Shown here piece by piece: positions 31,932-43,881 of a DNA stretch of 55,466 bases. The notes beneath the pieces are model-generated. The model was not told the DNA's origin. It did not search any database and saw only the letters and a program-made list of their open reading frames with translations. Every line of letters starts with the position of its first letter. The stretch's first letter is position 1. The stretch comes from Phytophthora sp. 'mugwort'. Its lineage: Eukaryota > Oomycota > Peronosporomycetes > Peronosporales > Peronosporaceae. The stretch covers positions 1 through 55,466 of the forward strand of contig JAUCEF010000061.1 of the NCBI GenBank assembly GCA_033558025.1, given 5' to 3'. The translations under genes and the position numbers were made by a program.

Positions 31932-32007
31932 ATTAATTAAATTAAAAATTTTTAATATAATTATTAATAAAGATTAATTTAATTATTAATAATTATAAAA
32001 ATTTTTT

Positions 32008-33486
<1,479 letters not shown>

Positions 33487-33708
33487 TTATTTATATTTTT
33501 AAATTTTATTTTAAATGCAAAATTATATATTTTATTTTTAAATCAAAAAAAGCGTTGGTTTTTTTAATTTTTTATTATCAAAAAAATAAATTATTTTTAT
33601 TTATTGAAAAATTGTTTGATTTTATTAATTAATTTTTTAATATCAGTAAATAGTAATAATATTAAAAAAATTATACCAATGATTTTAAATACCATAAAAA
33701 TTTTTTAA

Positions 33709-34485
33709 TTATATATTAAAATCAAAATTGATTTTATTTTTTAACCAAATTAAATAATCTTCTAATGAAACAGCTTCTACAACAATAGGCATAAATCCAT
33801 GATTTACTCCACAAATTTCACTACATTGTCCATAAAAAACACCTTCACGTTTAATAAACATTGATGTTTGATTTAAACGACCAGGACAAGCATCTAATTT
33901 TATACCTAATGAAGGTATTGCCCATGAATGTAAAACATCTGAAGCAGTAATTAATACTCGAATATGACTATTAGTTGGAACAACCACACGATTATCAACT
34001 TCTAAAATTCTAAATTGACCTATTGCTAAATCATCTTCTTGAATCATATAACTATCAAAAATTAAAGGTTCATCAGAAAATTCTAAATTATCTGAATATT
34101 CATAACTCCAATACCATTGACTACCAATTACTTTTAAAGTAATAATAGGATCAATTACTTCATCCATTGAATATAATAAAGCAAAAGATGGAATAGCTAC
34201 CGTTAATAAAATTAAGGCTGGAATAGAAGTCCAAATAATTTCAATAGTAGCACCATGTACAATTGTTGCTGGAATTTTATTTTTTTTTTCATCAAAAAGA
34301 GTAATAACTCTAAATAACATCCAACAAACAAATACAGTAATCATAATTAAAAAAAACATTAAATCATGATGAAAATTAATAATACCTTCCATAACAGGTG
34401 TTGCTGGATCTTGAAAACCTAATTGCCAAGGTTCAGCCATATCTAAAAAAGTGAATTGATTATTTATATAATTTATTATTGTCAT
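33709..34485 (-). CDS. cox2: Cytochrome c oxidase subunit 2
   Basis: This 258-residue protein has an N-terminal two-helix membrane part and a CuA domain exposed to the intermembrane space. The CuA ligands are visible in [18 protein letters not shown] and [16 protein letters not shown], with [10 protein letters not shown] before them. The ATG at 34485 gives a short N-terminus of normal size. It begins the cox2-cox1-orf137 cluster. Confidence 0.98.
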   Translation of the reverse strand: MTIINYINNQFTFLDMAEPWQLGFQDPATPVMEGIINFHHDLMFFLIMITVFVCWMLFRVITLFDEKKNKIPATIVHGATIEIIWTSIPALILLTVAIPSFALLYSMDEVIDPIITLKVIGSQWYWSYEYSDNLEFSDEPLIFDSYMIQEDDLAIGQFRILEVDNRVVVPTNSHIRVLITASDVLHSWAIPSLGIKLDACPGRLNQTSMFIKREGVFYGQCSEICGVNHGFMPIVVEAVSLEDYLIWLKNKINFDFNI

Positions 34486-35077
34486 AATATACTTGAAATT
34501 TATTATTTTATTTAATTTTTAATATATACAAAATTAAGAGTTTTTGAATATTAATATTCAAGAAAAAATATAAATTTTATTATTTATATTGTAAAAATAA
34601 TTGAATTATTTTTTTTTTTTCTTAAAGAATATAAAATTTTTTAAAATTAAAATAATTTATATTAAATAATCATATTATTTTTAAAATGTTTTTATATACA
34701 ATAATAAATATTAATGTAGAATATAATAAAAATGAAATAATAATTATTTAAAGAGTATTCATTTAACGATTAATCAATAATATTAACTAATAAATTAAAA
34801 TTATTTAATATTGAGAATGTTTTCTTAATATAAACATTAATTAATCTGTTTATGAATATTTTTTTAGGAATAATGGAGTAATTTTAAAATTGAATATTTA
34901 TAATAATATTTTTATTTTAAACATATAAAACTATATTTATTATAAAATATTATAAATCTAAATTTAAATTCCCTTTGATTAAAAAGTATTTTAAATAAAA
35001 TTTTATTTTTATAACTTGAATTTAATTAATTTCAGATATTATAAAATTTTTTTGATTTATAATATTTTATAATAAAC
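34486..35077. other. Longest non-coding spacer of the unique region (cox2-trnW)
   Basis: These 592 bp contain no ORF or tRNA that I can support. On the minus strand they hold ATTCTTTAAGA (34620-34630), a poly-A stretch, and the 40-bp dispersed repeat (34571-34610), 85-145 bp upstream of cox2. That arrangement fits a promoter region. It could also hold an origin of replication, but nothing shows that. Confidence 0.4.
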
Positions 35078-35148
35078 AGGAAAAATGGGACTTGAACCCA
35101 TAACAATAATTTTGGAGACTATGATTTTACCAATTAAACTATTTTCCT
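35078..35148 (-). tRNA. trnW: tRNA-Trp (CCA)
   Basis: On the minus strand AGGAAAA pairs with TTTTCCT. The anticodon stem-loop ATAGT-CTCCAAA-ATTAT gives CCA. The T arm is ATGGGTTCAAGTCCCAT. CCA reads only UGG, which supports UGA as a stop in this genome. Confidence 0.93.
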
Positions 35149-35165
35149 AAGACTTTTAATTTTAA

Positions 35166-35794
35166 TTTAAGAATGCTTAAAGATCTCTTCCAGACACAGG
35201 TTCCCCTACGACTACCTTGTTACGACTTCATCAAAGTTACTAACCACTTTTTAGGAATTATAATTTATTTTATAAAAATTTTAAATTATTTTATTTAAAT
35301 AATTATTAAATTTTATAAAAGAATTAAAAATTATTTTAAAAACAATCAACTTCCCTGATGTGACGGGCGGTGTGTACAAAGTCCAGTAACATATTCACCG
35401 CAGCATGCTGTTCTGCGATTACTAGCGATTCCAACTTCATAAGGGCGAGTTTCAGCCCTTAATTCGAACTAAGATAATTTTTGAAGATTTGCTCCAACTT
35501 ATATCATTATTGCTTCTCATTGTAATTATCATTGTAGCACGTGTGTAGCCCAACTCATAAGGGCCATGAAGACTTGACGTCATCCCCACCTTCCATTAAC
35601 CTATCATTAATTTTTTCATTAGAGTACTTTTATCTATTTATAATAAATTAGTAACTAATCATAGGGGTTGCGCTCGTTAAAGGATTTAACCAAACATTTC
35701 ACAACACGAGCTGACGACAGCCATGCAACACCTGTTTTTTATATAAAAATTTTAAATAAAAATTAGCAAGAGTTGGTAAGGTTCTGCGCGTATT

Positions 35795-35826
<32 letters not shown>

Positions 35827-36686
35827 TAGACTCCCGTCAATTCCTTTGAATTTCAATCTTGCGATTATACTTTTCAGGCGGAGTGCTTAACGCGTTAGCT
35901 GTTATATCTAAAAATTCTAAATATTAGCACTCATCGTTTACAGCATGGACTACCGGGGTCTCTAATCCCGTTCGCTACCCAAGCTTTCGTTTCTCAGTGT
36001 CAGTATATACCCAGATAATTGCCTTCGCCATAGGTCTTCCTTCTATTATCAACGTATTTTATCACTCCAATAGAAATTCCATTATCCTCTATTTATACTC
36101 CAGTTTATCAGTTTTGAAAAAATGTATAAAGTTGAGCTTTAATTTGTTTCTTTCAACTTAAAAAACTACCTACAAACCCTTTACGCCTAATCATCCCGAA
36201 TAATGCTCGCTCCTCCCGTATTACCGCGGCTGCTGGCACGGGTATTAGCCGGAACTTCTTTTTTAAGTACTGTCATTTTCCTCCTTAATGAAAGAGCTTT
36301 ACAACCTAATTAGCCGTCATCACCCACTCGGTATTGCTGGATCAAGCTTCCGCTCATTGTCCAAAATTCCCCACTGCTGCCTTTAAAAAAGTTTGGGCCG
36401 TGTCTCAGTCCCAATGTGGCTGATCATTCTTTCAAACCAGCTAAAGATAATAGGCTTGGTTGTCTATTAAACTACCAACTACCATAATCTTGCGCAAACT
36501 CATCTTTTAACGTTAAAAACTTTAATTAATTTATTCAGTATTTTTATAAAAATAATTATTCTGAATTAAAAGGTAGATAATTCACGTGTTACTCACCCGT
36601 TCGCTATGTTTTAAAAACATTCAACTTGCATGTGTTAAGCATACCGATAGCATTTATTCTGAGCCAGGATCAAACTCTATTTAAGT
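35166..36686 (-). rRNA. rrs: Small subunit ribosomal RNA
   Basis: The reverse strand shows the classic 16S landmarks. The 5' GAGTTTGATCCTGGCTCAG is at 36660-36680 and the 530 loop GTGCCAGCAGCCGCGGTAAT at 36220-36239. Near the 3' end are the ACACCGCCCGTCACATC block (about 35356-35372) and the GTAACAAGGTAG segment (about 35213-35224). Ends are approximate. An AT-rich expansion at about 35262-35345 falls in the penultimate helix region. Length is about 1.5 kb. Confidence 0.97.
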
Positions 36687-37049
36687 TTTATATTAATTAT
36701 TTAATATTAATTTTTAAAATAACAAATATTTAAAAATTTAATATTATAACATTCTTATATTAATTTTTGTCTTATATTGTCTTATATTGTCTTATATTGT
36801 CTTATATTGTCTTATATTGTCTTAAAGGATTAAAATTTTTTAATTTTTAAAAATTCAATTAGTTATTAATAAAAATTTCTTTGTATCACGAAAAAAAATA
36901 TTATTTTTTGAAAAGGATCCCCCCCTAAATATGTTTTTGAATTTTTTGTTGAAAAGATAAATATCTTTTTAACTTAACTATTTAAAGATATTTTATCTTT
37001 TTATCCTTTTTTTAATTTGTTTATCCTTTTTTTTTTTTAGATCTTTATT
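36687..37049. other. Non-coding rrs-trnY region with tandem repeat and C tract
   Basis: This region lies upstream of rrs on its strand. It contains about five tandem copies of a 10-bp unit (GTCTTATATT) at 36769-36824, a GGATCCCCCCC stretch near 36916-36926 that stands out in the AT-rich background, and AT-rich remainder. It may hold the rRNA promoter or be a replication-slippage hotspot. No gene is seen. Confidence 0.5.
36769..36824 (+). repeat. 10-bp tandem repeat, about 5.5 units
   Basis: The unit CTTATATTGT repeats exactly from 36771 to 36820 with partial units on both sides. It lies just upstream of the rrs 5' end in transcript orientation. Confidence 0.95.
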
Positions 37050-37132
37050 GGAGAAAGTAGGATTTGAACCTACGTAGAAAATATTTCAACAAATTTACAG
37101 TCTGCCGCTTTTAACCACTCAGCCATTTCTCC
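37050..37132 (-). tRNA. trnY: tRNA-Tyr (GTA)
   Basis: This is a class II tRNA with a long variable arm. On the minus strand GGAGAAA pairs with TTTCTCC. The loop CTGTAAA gives GTA. Confidence 0.94.
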
Positions 37133-37150
37133 TAAAGATATTTTAAATAT

Positions 37151-37221
37151 GTGATTAATGGGATTTGAACCCATAATATTTACTTGGAAGATAAAGGATT
37201 TACCAATTAATCTATAATCAC
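37151..37221 (-). tRNA. trnG: tRNA-Gly (TCC)
   Basis: On the minus strand GTGATTA pairs with TAATCAC. TTTAT-CTTCCAA-GTAAA gives TCC, reading GGN or GGR. A second tRNA-Gly with GCC is at 37915. Confidence 0.9.
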
Positions 37222-37282
37222 GTATATTTTTATTGTTTAAAAAATGTTTATTATTGTTTTAAAAAAGAAAAAGTGGAATAAA

Positions 37283-37813
37283 TTAATCCACTATTTCATA
37301 AGTATCAGGATCTAATCGATCGATATCATCTATACGTTCACCTGTTTCAACATCTAAATAATGAAAATATCTATATAGATTCAGAGGATTTCCAGATCTT
37401 GTAATTTTTCTTTTTGGTGGTTTTGGTAAAGAGTCACTATCTGAATCAAAATTTAAATCAGTTGAAAAATTACTAGGAAAATCGCTTGGGAAATTGTCGC
37501 TATCAAAAAAAAAAGCATCTAGAAATAAATAAAACAAAAAAGATAAAAAAAAAAAAACGAAAATAGTTGGCATATTATCGTCAATTCTTTTTAAAATACT
37601 TTTAGGTTTTTCTTCTTTTTTTAAAGCAGCTTCCTCAGCCTCAGTCTCTAAATCTATAAAATCTTCTAATAAAGTTATTTCAAGAGGTAAAAGAATTAAA
37701 ATAAATTTAAAAATATTTTGAAAAAATTTAGGATGTATTTTTAATATATCTTGTATAATTTTATATAGATTATAAGCAAAAAATATCCTTTTAATAATGT
37801 TAAAAAAAATCAT
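37283..37813 (-). CDS. Unidentified ORF, 176 residues (orf186 from an upstream TTG)
   Basis: I do not recognise this protein. From the ATG at 37813 it has a hydrophobic N-terminal part (about residues 1-45), an acidic stretch (DFIDLETEAEEAALKKEEK) and a second membrane segment near residues 80-100 (IFVFFFLSFLFYLFL). A Ser/Asp-rich linker follows (DSDSDSLPKPPKRK), and the acidic tail contains DVETGERIDDIDRLDPD. Amino-acid use is less AT-driven than in nearby ribosomal genes. It sits alone between two tRNA-Gly genes. An earlier TTG at 37843 would add 10 residues. Confidence 0.6.
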   Translation of the reverse strand: MIFFNIIKRIFFAYNLYKIIQDILKIHPKFFQNIFKFILILLPLEITLLEDFIDLETEAEEAALKKEEKPKSILKRIDDNMPTIFVFFFLSFLFYLFLDAFFFDSDNFPSDFPSNFSTDLNFDSDSDSLPKPPKRKITRSGNPLNLYRYFHYLDVETGERIDDIDRLDPDTYEIVD

Positions 37814-37914
37814 AATTTTTATAAAGAAGTAAATAAATGTCAATACTAATATTATTCCCTAATTAAAAAATGGAAATACCAAATACTGCCTTTGGGTACA
37901 TTTATTTGAATTAA

Positions 37915-37985
37915 GCAAAAAAAGGGATTTGAACCCTCAACATTAACCTTGGCAAGGTTATACTCTACCATTGAGCTATTTTTGC
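37915..37985 (-). tRNA. trnG: tRNA-Gly (GCC)
   Basis: On the minus strand GCAAAAA pairs with TTTTTGC. AACC-TTGCCAA-GGTT gives GCC. Confidence 0.92.
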
Positions 37986-37998
37986 TAATAAATTATTT

Positions 37999-38527
37999 TT
38001 ATAATAAAAATAGTGAATTTAATAATAAAAATAATTCATAATGATTTTTTGCATTTGTATGAATAGAAACATCTATTGGAGGTATATCTTTGAATTTTAA
38101 AAATTCAGTTTTTAATTCAAAAAAAGTCTAAAATATTTCGAATTTGAAAATTTAAAATATTTTGATTTTTAAAATTAAAATTTATTTTAGTTAAATTTTG
38201 AAAAAGAAAAATCAAAATTTTTTCTAAAAAATTAAAAATATTTTTTTTTCTTAAAGTTATTTTACAACCTATAATTGAATTTTTTTTGATTTTTAAAAAA
38301 ATATTATTTTTTTTTGATTTTGTTATTATAGGTTTTTGATTTGTTATTAATTTTAAAAGTAAAATTATATTAATTAATTTTTTTTTTTCAATATTAGCGT
38401 TTTTAAAACCAATATTTAAACATATTTTACTTATTTTAGGTATTTCAAATATATTTTTAAAATTTAATTTTGTTAAAAGATCGTATATAGTAATATTTTG
38501 ATAATGGATTTGTAAATTTTTTTTCAT
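37999..38527 (-). CDS. rpl5: Ribosomal protein L5, one frameshift
   Basis: The L5 protein (large subunit, central protuberance, binds 5S rRNA in bacteria) is seen in two frames. Residues 1-136 contain IPKISKICLNIGFKNA, LLLKLITNQKPIITKSKKN and IIGCKITLRKKN. After a 7-base T run near 38118 the frame stops. Reading with 6 T continues FELKTEFLKFKDIPPIDVSI and THTNAK-like C-terminal sequence to a TAA at 37999. The extra T is likely a consensus error. rpl14 lies 6 bp upstream, as in the bacterial spc operon. Confidence 0.85.
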
Positions 38528-38533
38528 ATATTT

Positions 38534-38904
38534 TTATAAAATATTTGAAGCTAATGCTAATATTTTGAAATTTTTTTTCTTCCGAAATTCAGAAGTAATC
38601 GGACCAAATATACGTGTTCCTAGGGGTTTATTTTGATTATTTAAAATAATTATACAATTTTTATCAAATTTTATTATATTACCTATTGTACTTTTTTTTT
38701 GATATGTTGTATGTATAATTAAAGCTTTAAATAAATCTCCTTTAATTATTTTAATTTTTTTTTTTTGATTTAAACGTAATTTTTTAGCAGAAATTAAAAT
38801 TGTATCCCCAATTTTTCCATTTTTTTTTTATAAATTTTTATACATTGTCCTATTTTAATACCACTATTATCATTTACTTTTAATTTAGTTTGAATTTGAA
38901 TCAT
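38534..38904 (-). CDS. rpl14: Ribosomal protein L14, one frameshift
   Basis: The start MIQIQTKLKVNDNSGIKIGQC is typical of L14, where TxLxVxDNSGxK is universal. A 10-base A run at 38820-38829 breaks the frame. With 11 bases the protein continues GKIGDTILISAKKL, IKGDLFKALIIHT and LGTRIFGPITSEFRKKK to its TAA at 38534. The expected length is about 123 residues, normal for the family. Confidence 0.88.
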
Positions 38905-38927
38905 AAATTATATATTAATTTTAAAAT

Positions 38928-38998
38928 GATGAGAGTAGGATTTGAACCTACATCTTCAGATTATGAGCCTGATAAGTTACCTATTACTCTATCTCATC
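38928..38998 (-). tRNA. trnM: tRNA with CAT anticodon (Met or Ile2)
   Basis: On the minus strand GATGAGA pairs with TCTCATC. TCAGG-CTCATAA-TCTGA gives CAT. Three CAT tRNAs are present; I cannot assign initiator, elongator and lysidine-Ile roles from sequence alone. Confidence 0.85.
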
Positions 38999-39017
38999 TT
39001 ATATTTTCTTCCTTTTT

Positions 39018-39091
39018 CGGAAGAAAAGGATTTGAACCTTTGATCTTCTGTTCCCAAAACAGACGCATTAGCCAGACTATGCTACCTTCCG
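39018..39091 (-). tRNA. trnP: tRNA-Pro (TGG)
   Basis: On the minus strand CGGAAGG pairs with TCTTCCG. The anticodon stem TCTGT/ACAGA and loop TTTGGGA give TGG. Confidence 0.92.
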
Positions 39092-39107
39092 TTTAAAGAT
39101 AATTAAT

Positions 39108-39175
39108 GATGGTAGGATTTGAACCTACAACATTAGGATTATGATTCCCACGCTCTACCATTAAACTACATCATC
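39108..39175 (-). tRNA. trnM: tRNA with CAT anticodon (Met or Ile2)
   Basis: On the minus strand TGGGA-ATCATAA-TCCTA gives CAT and the T arm is GTAGGTTCAAATCCTAC. The acceptor stem GATGATG/TACCATC has one mismatch. Confidence 0.82.
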
Positions 39176-39201
39176 TTATTAATACTTTATTAATAAAATA
39201 A

Positions 39202-39287
39202 GTCGAAGTGGGATTTGAACCCACGAGTTAATAAATTAACTGATAGTTTAGCAAACTACTGCCTTAAACCTGACTTGGCTATTCGAC
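39202..39287 (-). tRNA. trnS: tRNA-Ser (GCT)
   Basis: This is a class II tRNA with a long variable arm. The anticodon stem-loop GTAGT-TTGCTAA-ACTAT gives GCT (AGY). Confidence 0.92.
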
Positions 39288-39301
39288 CTAAAATATAAAA
39301 C

Positions 39302-39372
39302 TTCTTTGATAGGATTTGAACCTACAACCTAATGGTTAACAGCCATTTGCTCTACCGTTGAGCTACAAAGAA
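39302..39372 (-). tRNA. trnN: tRNA-Asn (GTT)
   Basis: On the minus strand TTCTTTG pairs with CAAAGAA. ATGG-CTGTTAA-CCAT gives GTT. Confidence 0.94.
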
Positions 39373-39384
39373 ATAATTATATTT

Positions 39385-39682
39385 TAATTTTTAAAACTTT
39401 TAGTATTTTTAAGCTAAATATTTTACAATACTTATACTTAAAACCTATTAATGTAATCATCTTTTACAGTTTTTATATGAAAAATTTTTAAGAATGGTTT
39501 CTTACTTAGATGCTTTCAGTAATTATCCAAAATAAATTTAGCTACTCGGCTATGCCTCTCAACAACCGATACACCAGAGATTTACCCTTCTCGGTCCTCT
39601 CGTACTAGAGTTAGATTCTTGCATTTTTCAAAATATCTATAGAAGATAGGAACCAAACTGTCTCACGACGTTCTAAACCCAA

Positions 39683-39722
<40 letters not shown>

Positions 39723-39800
39723 AACCTTCTTCAGCTCCAGGATGTGATGAGTCGACATCGAGGTGCCAAACGACTCCGTCGATAGGAGCTCTTAGGAGTC

Positions 39801-39843
<43 letters not shown>

Positions 39844-40279
39844 AATCTTTCCACAAAGAATTATCGGATCACTATGACCGACTTTCGTCCCTGTTTGATA
39901 TGTCTATCTTACAGTCAAGCAAGCTTTTACCATTATGCTCTACAATTGATAATATTATCCAATTTGAGCTTACCTTTGTACACCTCCGTTACTCTTTAGG
40001 AGGTGACCGCCCCAGTCAAACTACCAACCATACAATGTCTATTTAAAAAATATTAGTTATTTATTTTAATAAGAGTGGTATTTCAAGAATATCTATACAA
40101 TTTACTAGCGTAAAGGTTTAAAAGATTACCACTTATACTACACATATTAGATAAAATAACAATATAAAGATGTAGTAAAGGTTCACGGGGTCTTTCCGTC
40201 TAACTATAGAAAATCCGCATCTTCACGGATAATTCAAATTCACTGAGTCTATATTGGAGACAGCGGGGATGTCGTTACA

Positions 40280-40336
<57 letters not shown>

Positions 40337-40394
40337 GAGTTACGGCCGCCGTTTACTGGGACTTCCATTTAATGCGCAAACATTTCCTTTTAAT

Positions 40395-40432
<38 letters not shown>

Positions 40433-42035
40433 GTTACCATTTAGCAGAGTCCTAAGTTTTTATTAAACAGTCGCAACCCCCTATTTTGTGACACCTAATT
40501 ATTAAAAATAATTAGGTACTTTTTATCCCGAAGTTACAAAGTCATTTTGCCGAGTTCCTTCAATATAGTTCTCTCATTCACCTTAGTCTACTCGACCTAT
40601 CCACCTGTGTCGGTTTAGGGTACGGTTTTTAATTAAAAAAGCTATTTCCTGAAAAATTAAAAATTTTTGTCACTTTTTTAAAAAAATTTAATTTAAAAAT
40701 TATCCCATCAAAATCTGCTTTCGTCAAATCTTTCTTAGGGGCCGTTTCACTCTATGTAATACATCTTAACATAGAAACCCTTGGATTTACGGTGATAACG
40801 ATTTATATTCGTTATTTTTTGTTACTAATGCCAGCATTTTCTTTTCTGATATCTTCAACATATTTCACAATATATCTTTATTAACATACAGAATGTTCCG
40901 CTACCGTTTTATTAAAAATAAAACTTGCCGCTTCGGTAAATTTCTTAAGTCTCGATACATTTTAGGCGCAAAAAAACTAGACCAATGAGCTATTACGCTT
41001 TCTTTAAAGGATGGCTGCTTCCAAGCCTACCTATGGGTTGTAATCATTTTTTCACTTCCTTTTTCACTTAGAATATTATTTAGAGACCTTAGCGATCAAT
41101 CTGGGCTGTTTCCCTTTTGACAAAAGACCTTAGCGCCTAATGTCTGTCTATTTAAATTACTTTTTTTTGTATTCGGAGTTTCCAAGAATTCAGTAAGTTT
41201 TTACACCCCCTAGCTCAATGAGTGCTCTACCCCAAAAAAAGATTTTAAATGCTCTACTTCAATAGATTTCGCGGAAAACCAGCTATCTCTGAGTTTGATT
41301 AGCCTTTCACTCCTAACCACAAATCATCTCCATATTTTGCCACATATGTGAGTTCGATCCTTCAAATAGTTTTACCTATTTTTCAATCTGTTCATGGTTA
41401 GATCACTCAGTTTCGGGTCTTATTTATATAACTAAAAAGCTTTTTAAAACTTGATTTATCTACGCCTACTTTATTAAATTAAGCTTGCTATAAAAATAAA
41501 CTTGCTGGCCCATTATGCAAAAGGTACACTGTTACTTTTTAAAAAAGTTTCAATTGATTGTTAACATTAAGTTTCAGAATTATTTCAAACTCAAAAGTTC
41601 TTTTTCACCTTTCCTTTACAGTACTTGTCCACTATCGATCATTAATTTTTAAAAGGTTTTGAGGGTGGTTCCCCAATATTCAAAAAGGCTTACACATAAC
41701 CCTTTTTACTATTATAAAAACAATTATTATTCTACAGGACTTTCACCTTTTTAAGTAAATTTTTCAAAATTTTTCAAATATTTTTTTATTTTTATAAACC
41801 TAATTTCCATTTTCACTCGTCATTACTAACGGAATCTCGTTTGATTTTTTTAACAGTTACTTAGATATTTCAATTCACTGTTTTTAAAATTTTCACAAAA
41901 AAAAAGTTTTCTTTAGGAAATTTTTATTTCAAAATAAAATATTATTTAATAAAACTTTTCGCATTTTTTACGTCCTAAAAATCAAATTAATGCCAAGGCA
42001 TCCACTTAATGCTTTTATTATTATTTATACTTAAA
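39385..42035 (-). rRNA. rrl: Large subunit ribosomal RNA
   Basis: The reverse strand shows GGATGCCTTGGCA near the 5' end (41990-42003 region) and GGATAACAGGCTGATGACTC of the peptidyl transferase domain (around 39800). AGTACGAGAGGACC of the sarcin-ricin loop is at about 39593-39606. Ends are approximate. Length of about 2.65 kb and the many conserved blocks indicate a bacterial-type, unfragmented, intron-free 23S-like gene. rps4 lies directly upstream. Confidence 0.97.
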
Positions 42036-42056
42036 CCATATAAATGGTTTAAATTT

Positions 42057-43273
42057 TTATTTTTTTTTCAAATATTCATTAATTAATTTTAAATTTAAAT
42101 GAAAAGGATATAAAATTGTTTTATAAGAAGGTTCTTTAAAAAACATACCTGTTTTTATTTTTTTATTTCTATGTAAATAAGAAGTTATTAAAGGTTTTGA
42201 TGGTTTTTTTTCACCTAAAATATAATAAATATTATTTTTATAAGAATATTTGTTATTTTTTTGATAAGGATATTTATTATAACGTTTATAAGAAGAAGAA
42301 TATTTATTCTTTTCTTGATTAAAATGCTGTTTATAAAATTTTTTATCTCCTTTCAAACTATTATTTTTTTGAAAATTTCTAGTTCTTTGAAAACCTTCAT
42401 TTTTTTGAAAATTTCTATTTTTTTGAAAACCTTCATTTTTTTGAAAATTTCTATTTTTTTGAAAATTTCTATTTTTTTGAAAACCTTCATTTTTTTGAAA
42501 ATTTCTATTTTTTTGAAAACCTTCATTTTTTTGAAAATTTCTATTTTTTTGAAAACCTTCATTTTTTTGAAAATTTCTAGTTCTTTGAAAACCTTCATTT
42601 TTTTGAAAATTTCTAGTTCTTTGAAAATCTTCGTTTTTTTGAAAATTTCTAGTTCTTTGAAAATCTTCGTTTTTTTGAGAATTTTTATTTTTTTGAAAAT
42701 TTCTATTTTTTTGAAAACCTTCGTTTTTTTGAGAATTTCTATTTTTTTGAAAACCCTCGTTTTTTTGAGAATTTTTATTTCTTTGAAAATTTTTATTATC
42801 CTTTTGCATATTTATTTAATAATATGAATAATATCACCTTTATGTAATATAAAATTAGATTTACTTATAATTTTATTATTAACCTTAATTTTTTTATGAT
42901 TAATTAATTGTTTTGCTTGAAAAATAGTTTTAACTAATTTTAATCTTACAAGATTTATATCTAAGCGACTTTCTAATAAAATTACAAATTTTTTAAAGAT
43001 ATTTATTTTATTATCTTTTTTTAATAATTTTTGAAATAAATTTTTTAATTGATATTCATGAATACATCCATAAAAATTCCGAAATTGTTGTTTTTCAAAT
43101 AATCTTTTTTGAAAAAATTTTTTACGTTTTTCAGGTTTTATTTCTTTTCGATATCTTAATTTTTTTTTAAATAAATTCCATTTTTTTGATTTTAATTTTA
43201 ATAAGTTTAAATTTTTATGTATGTTCCTATTATTTTGAAAACATATTTTATTTCTCGGTCTTAATTTATTCAT
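42057..43273 (-). CDS. rps4: Ribosomal protein S4 with internal tandem-repeat expansion, one frameshift
   Basis: The first frame (43273-42812, 153 residues) is the S4 N-terminal and RNA-binding region, with LLESRLDINLVRLKLVKTIFQA and VNNKIISKSNFILHKGDII. It stops at HIIK. Two bases later a second frame (42809-42057, 250 residues) begins; one extra A in the preceding AAA would join both. That frame carries about 120 residues of 6/12-residue repeats (FQKNEGFQKNRN). It then has a C-terminus (KTGMFFKEPSYKTILYPFHLNLKLINEYL) resembling the tail of long mitochondrial S4. I infer one gene of about 405 residues; two separate ORFs are the alternative. Confidence 0.7.
42357..42803 (-). repeat. 36-bp (2 x 18-bp) coding tandem repeat in rps4
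   Basis: Units of 18 bp encode FQKNxx with xx alternating EG or ED and RN. Variant units read FQRTRN or SQKNEG. About 24 half-units lie in a row. Unit order is irregular (one doubled RN unit near 42465), as expected from slippage or unequal exchange. Confidence 0.95.
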
Positions 43274-43281
43274 CTTATTTA

Positions 43282-43875
43282 TTAAAATATTTTACGTAAT
43301 AAATACATTAAAGTATATATTGATTGAATATTTTTAGAATTCATTACTACAGGATAATTAATATTTTGTATAGTTTGACTTGTATTTACTAATGAAATAG
43401 TAGGAATTTTTAAAACAGAAAGTTCTTGATTTAAAAAAGTATCTTTTACAGAACTTTTTATAACTAAAATTAATTTAATTTCATTTTCTTTTAATAAATA
43501 ATTAATTATCTTATTAAATGTTGTATTCATAATTTTATTAGTAATTAAACCATTTACCCATTCTTTTGTAAAAAAAATGATATTTGGATTTTTTTTTATA
43601 AAAGATGTAGTTAATAAAAATTTAATTTCATTATCATTCCCTATTATTAAAATTTTTTCATTTTTTTTTAATATAATTTTAGTTAAATTAAATATACGTT
43701 TTAAAAAAAATGAAACATTTTTTAAATTAATTATAGTATAATCATGTCTACTTCCAAATATAAAAGATAATAATTCTTTATTTGTATCTATTAAAGATTC
43801 TCCATACATATTTTTTGATTTAAATAATAAATTTAATAAAATATTATTATGTTTTTTTTTTTTTTTTTGTATCAT
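43282..43875 (-). CDS. rps2: Ribosomal protein S2
   Basis: This 197-residue small-subunit protein shows the S2 pattern: YGESLIDTNKELLSFIFGSRHDYTIINL (two parts), KILIIGNDNEIKFLL, the WVNGLITN segment near residue 106 (bacterial 'wlGGmLTN'), and IPTISLVNTSQ plus NYPVVMNSKNIQSI at the C-terminus. It is intact and lies 8 bp upstream of rps4 in the same cluster. Confidence 0.92.
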   Translation of the reverse strand: MIQKKKKKHNNILLNLLFKSKNMYGESLIDTNKELLSFIFGSRHDYTIINLKNVSFFLKRIFNLTKIILKKNEKILIIGNDNEIKFLLTTSFIKKNPNIIFFTKEWVNGLITNKIMNTTFNKIINYLLKENEIKLILVIKSSVKDTFLNQELSVLKIPTISLVNTSQTIQNINYPVVMNSKNIQSIYTLMYLLRKIF

Positions 43876-43881
43876 ATTTAA

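Noticed and set aside
34486..35077. Missing trnT or 5S rRNA in the large spacer
   Set aside because: No T-arm GGTTCAAATCC-type sequence or 5S conserved block could be found on either strand.
36769..36824. CRISPR-like array
   Set aside because: The units are 10 bp and directly adjacent with no spacers, so it is a simple tandem repeat.
38890..39096. 68-codon plus-strand ORF
   Set aside because: It runs antisense through trnM and trnP; the peptide is a translation of tRNA T arms (GFEPTSS-type).
42353..42598. 81-codon minus-strand ORF with KKMKVFKKIEIF repeats
   Set aside because: It is another frame of the same tandem repeat, with no independent start context or domain.
42261..42827. 188-codon plus-strand ORF with repeated FLKISIFLKTF
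   Set aside because: It is the antisense shadow of the rps4 tandem repeat; the 18-bp period keeps several frames open on both strands.
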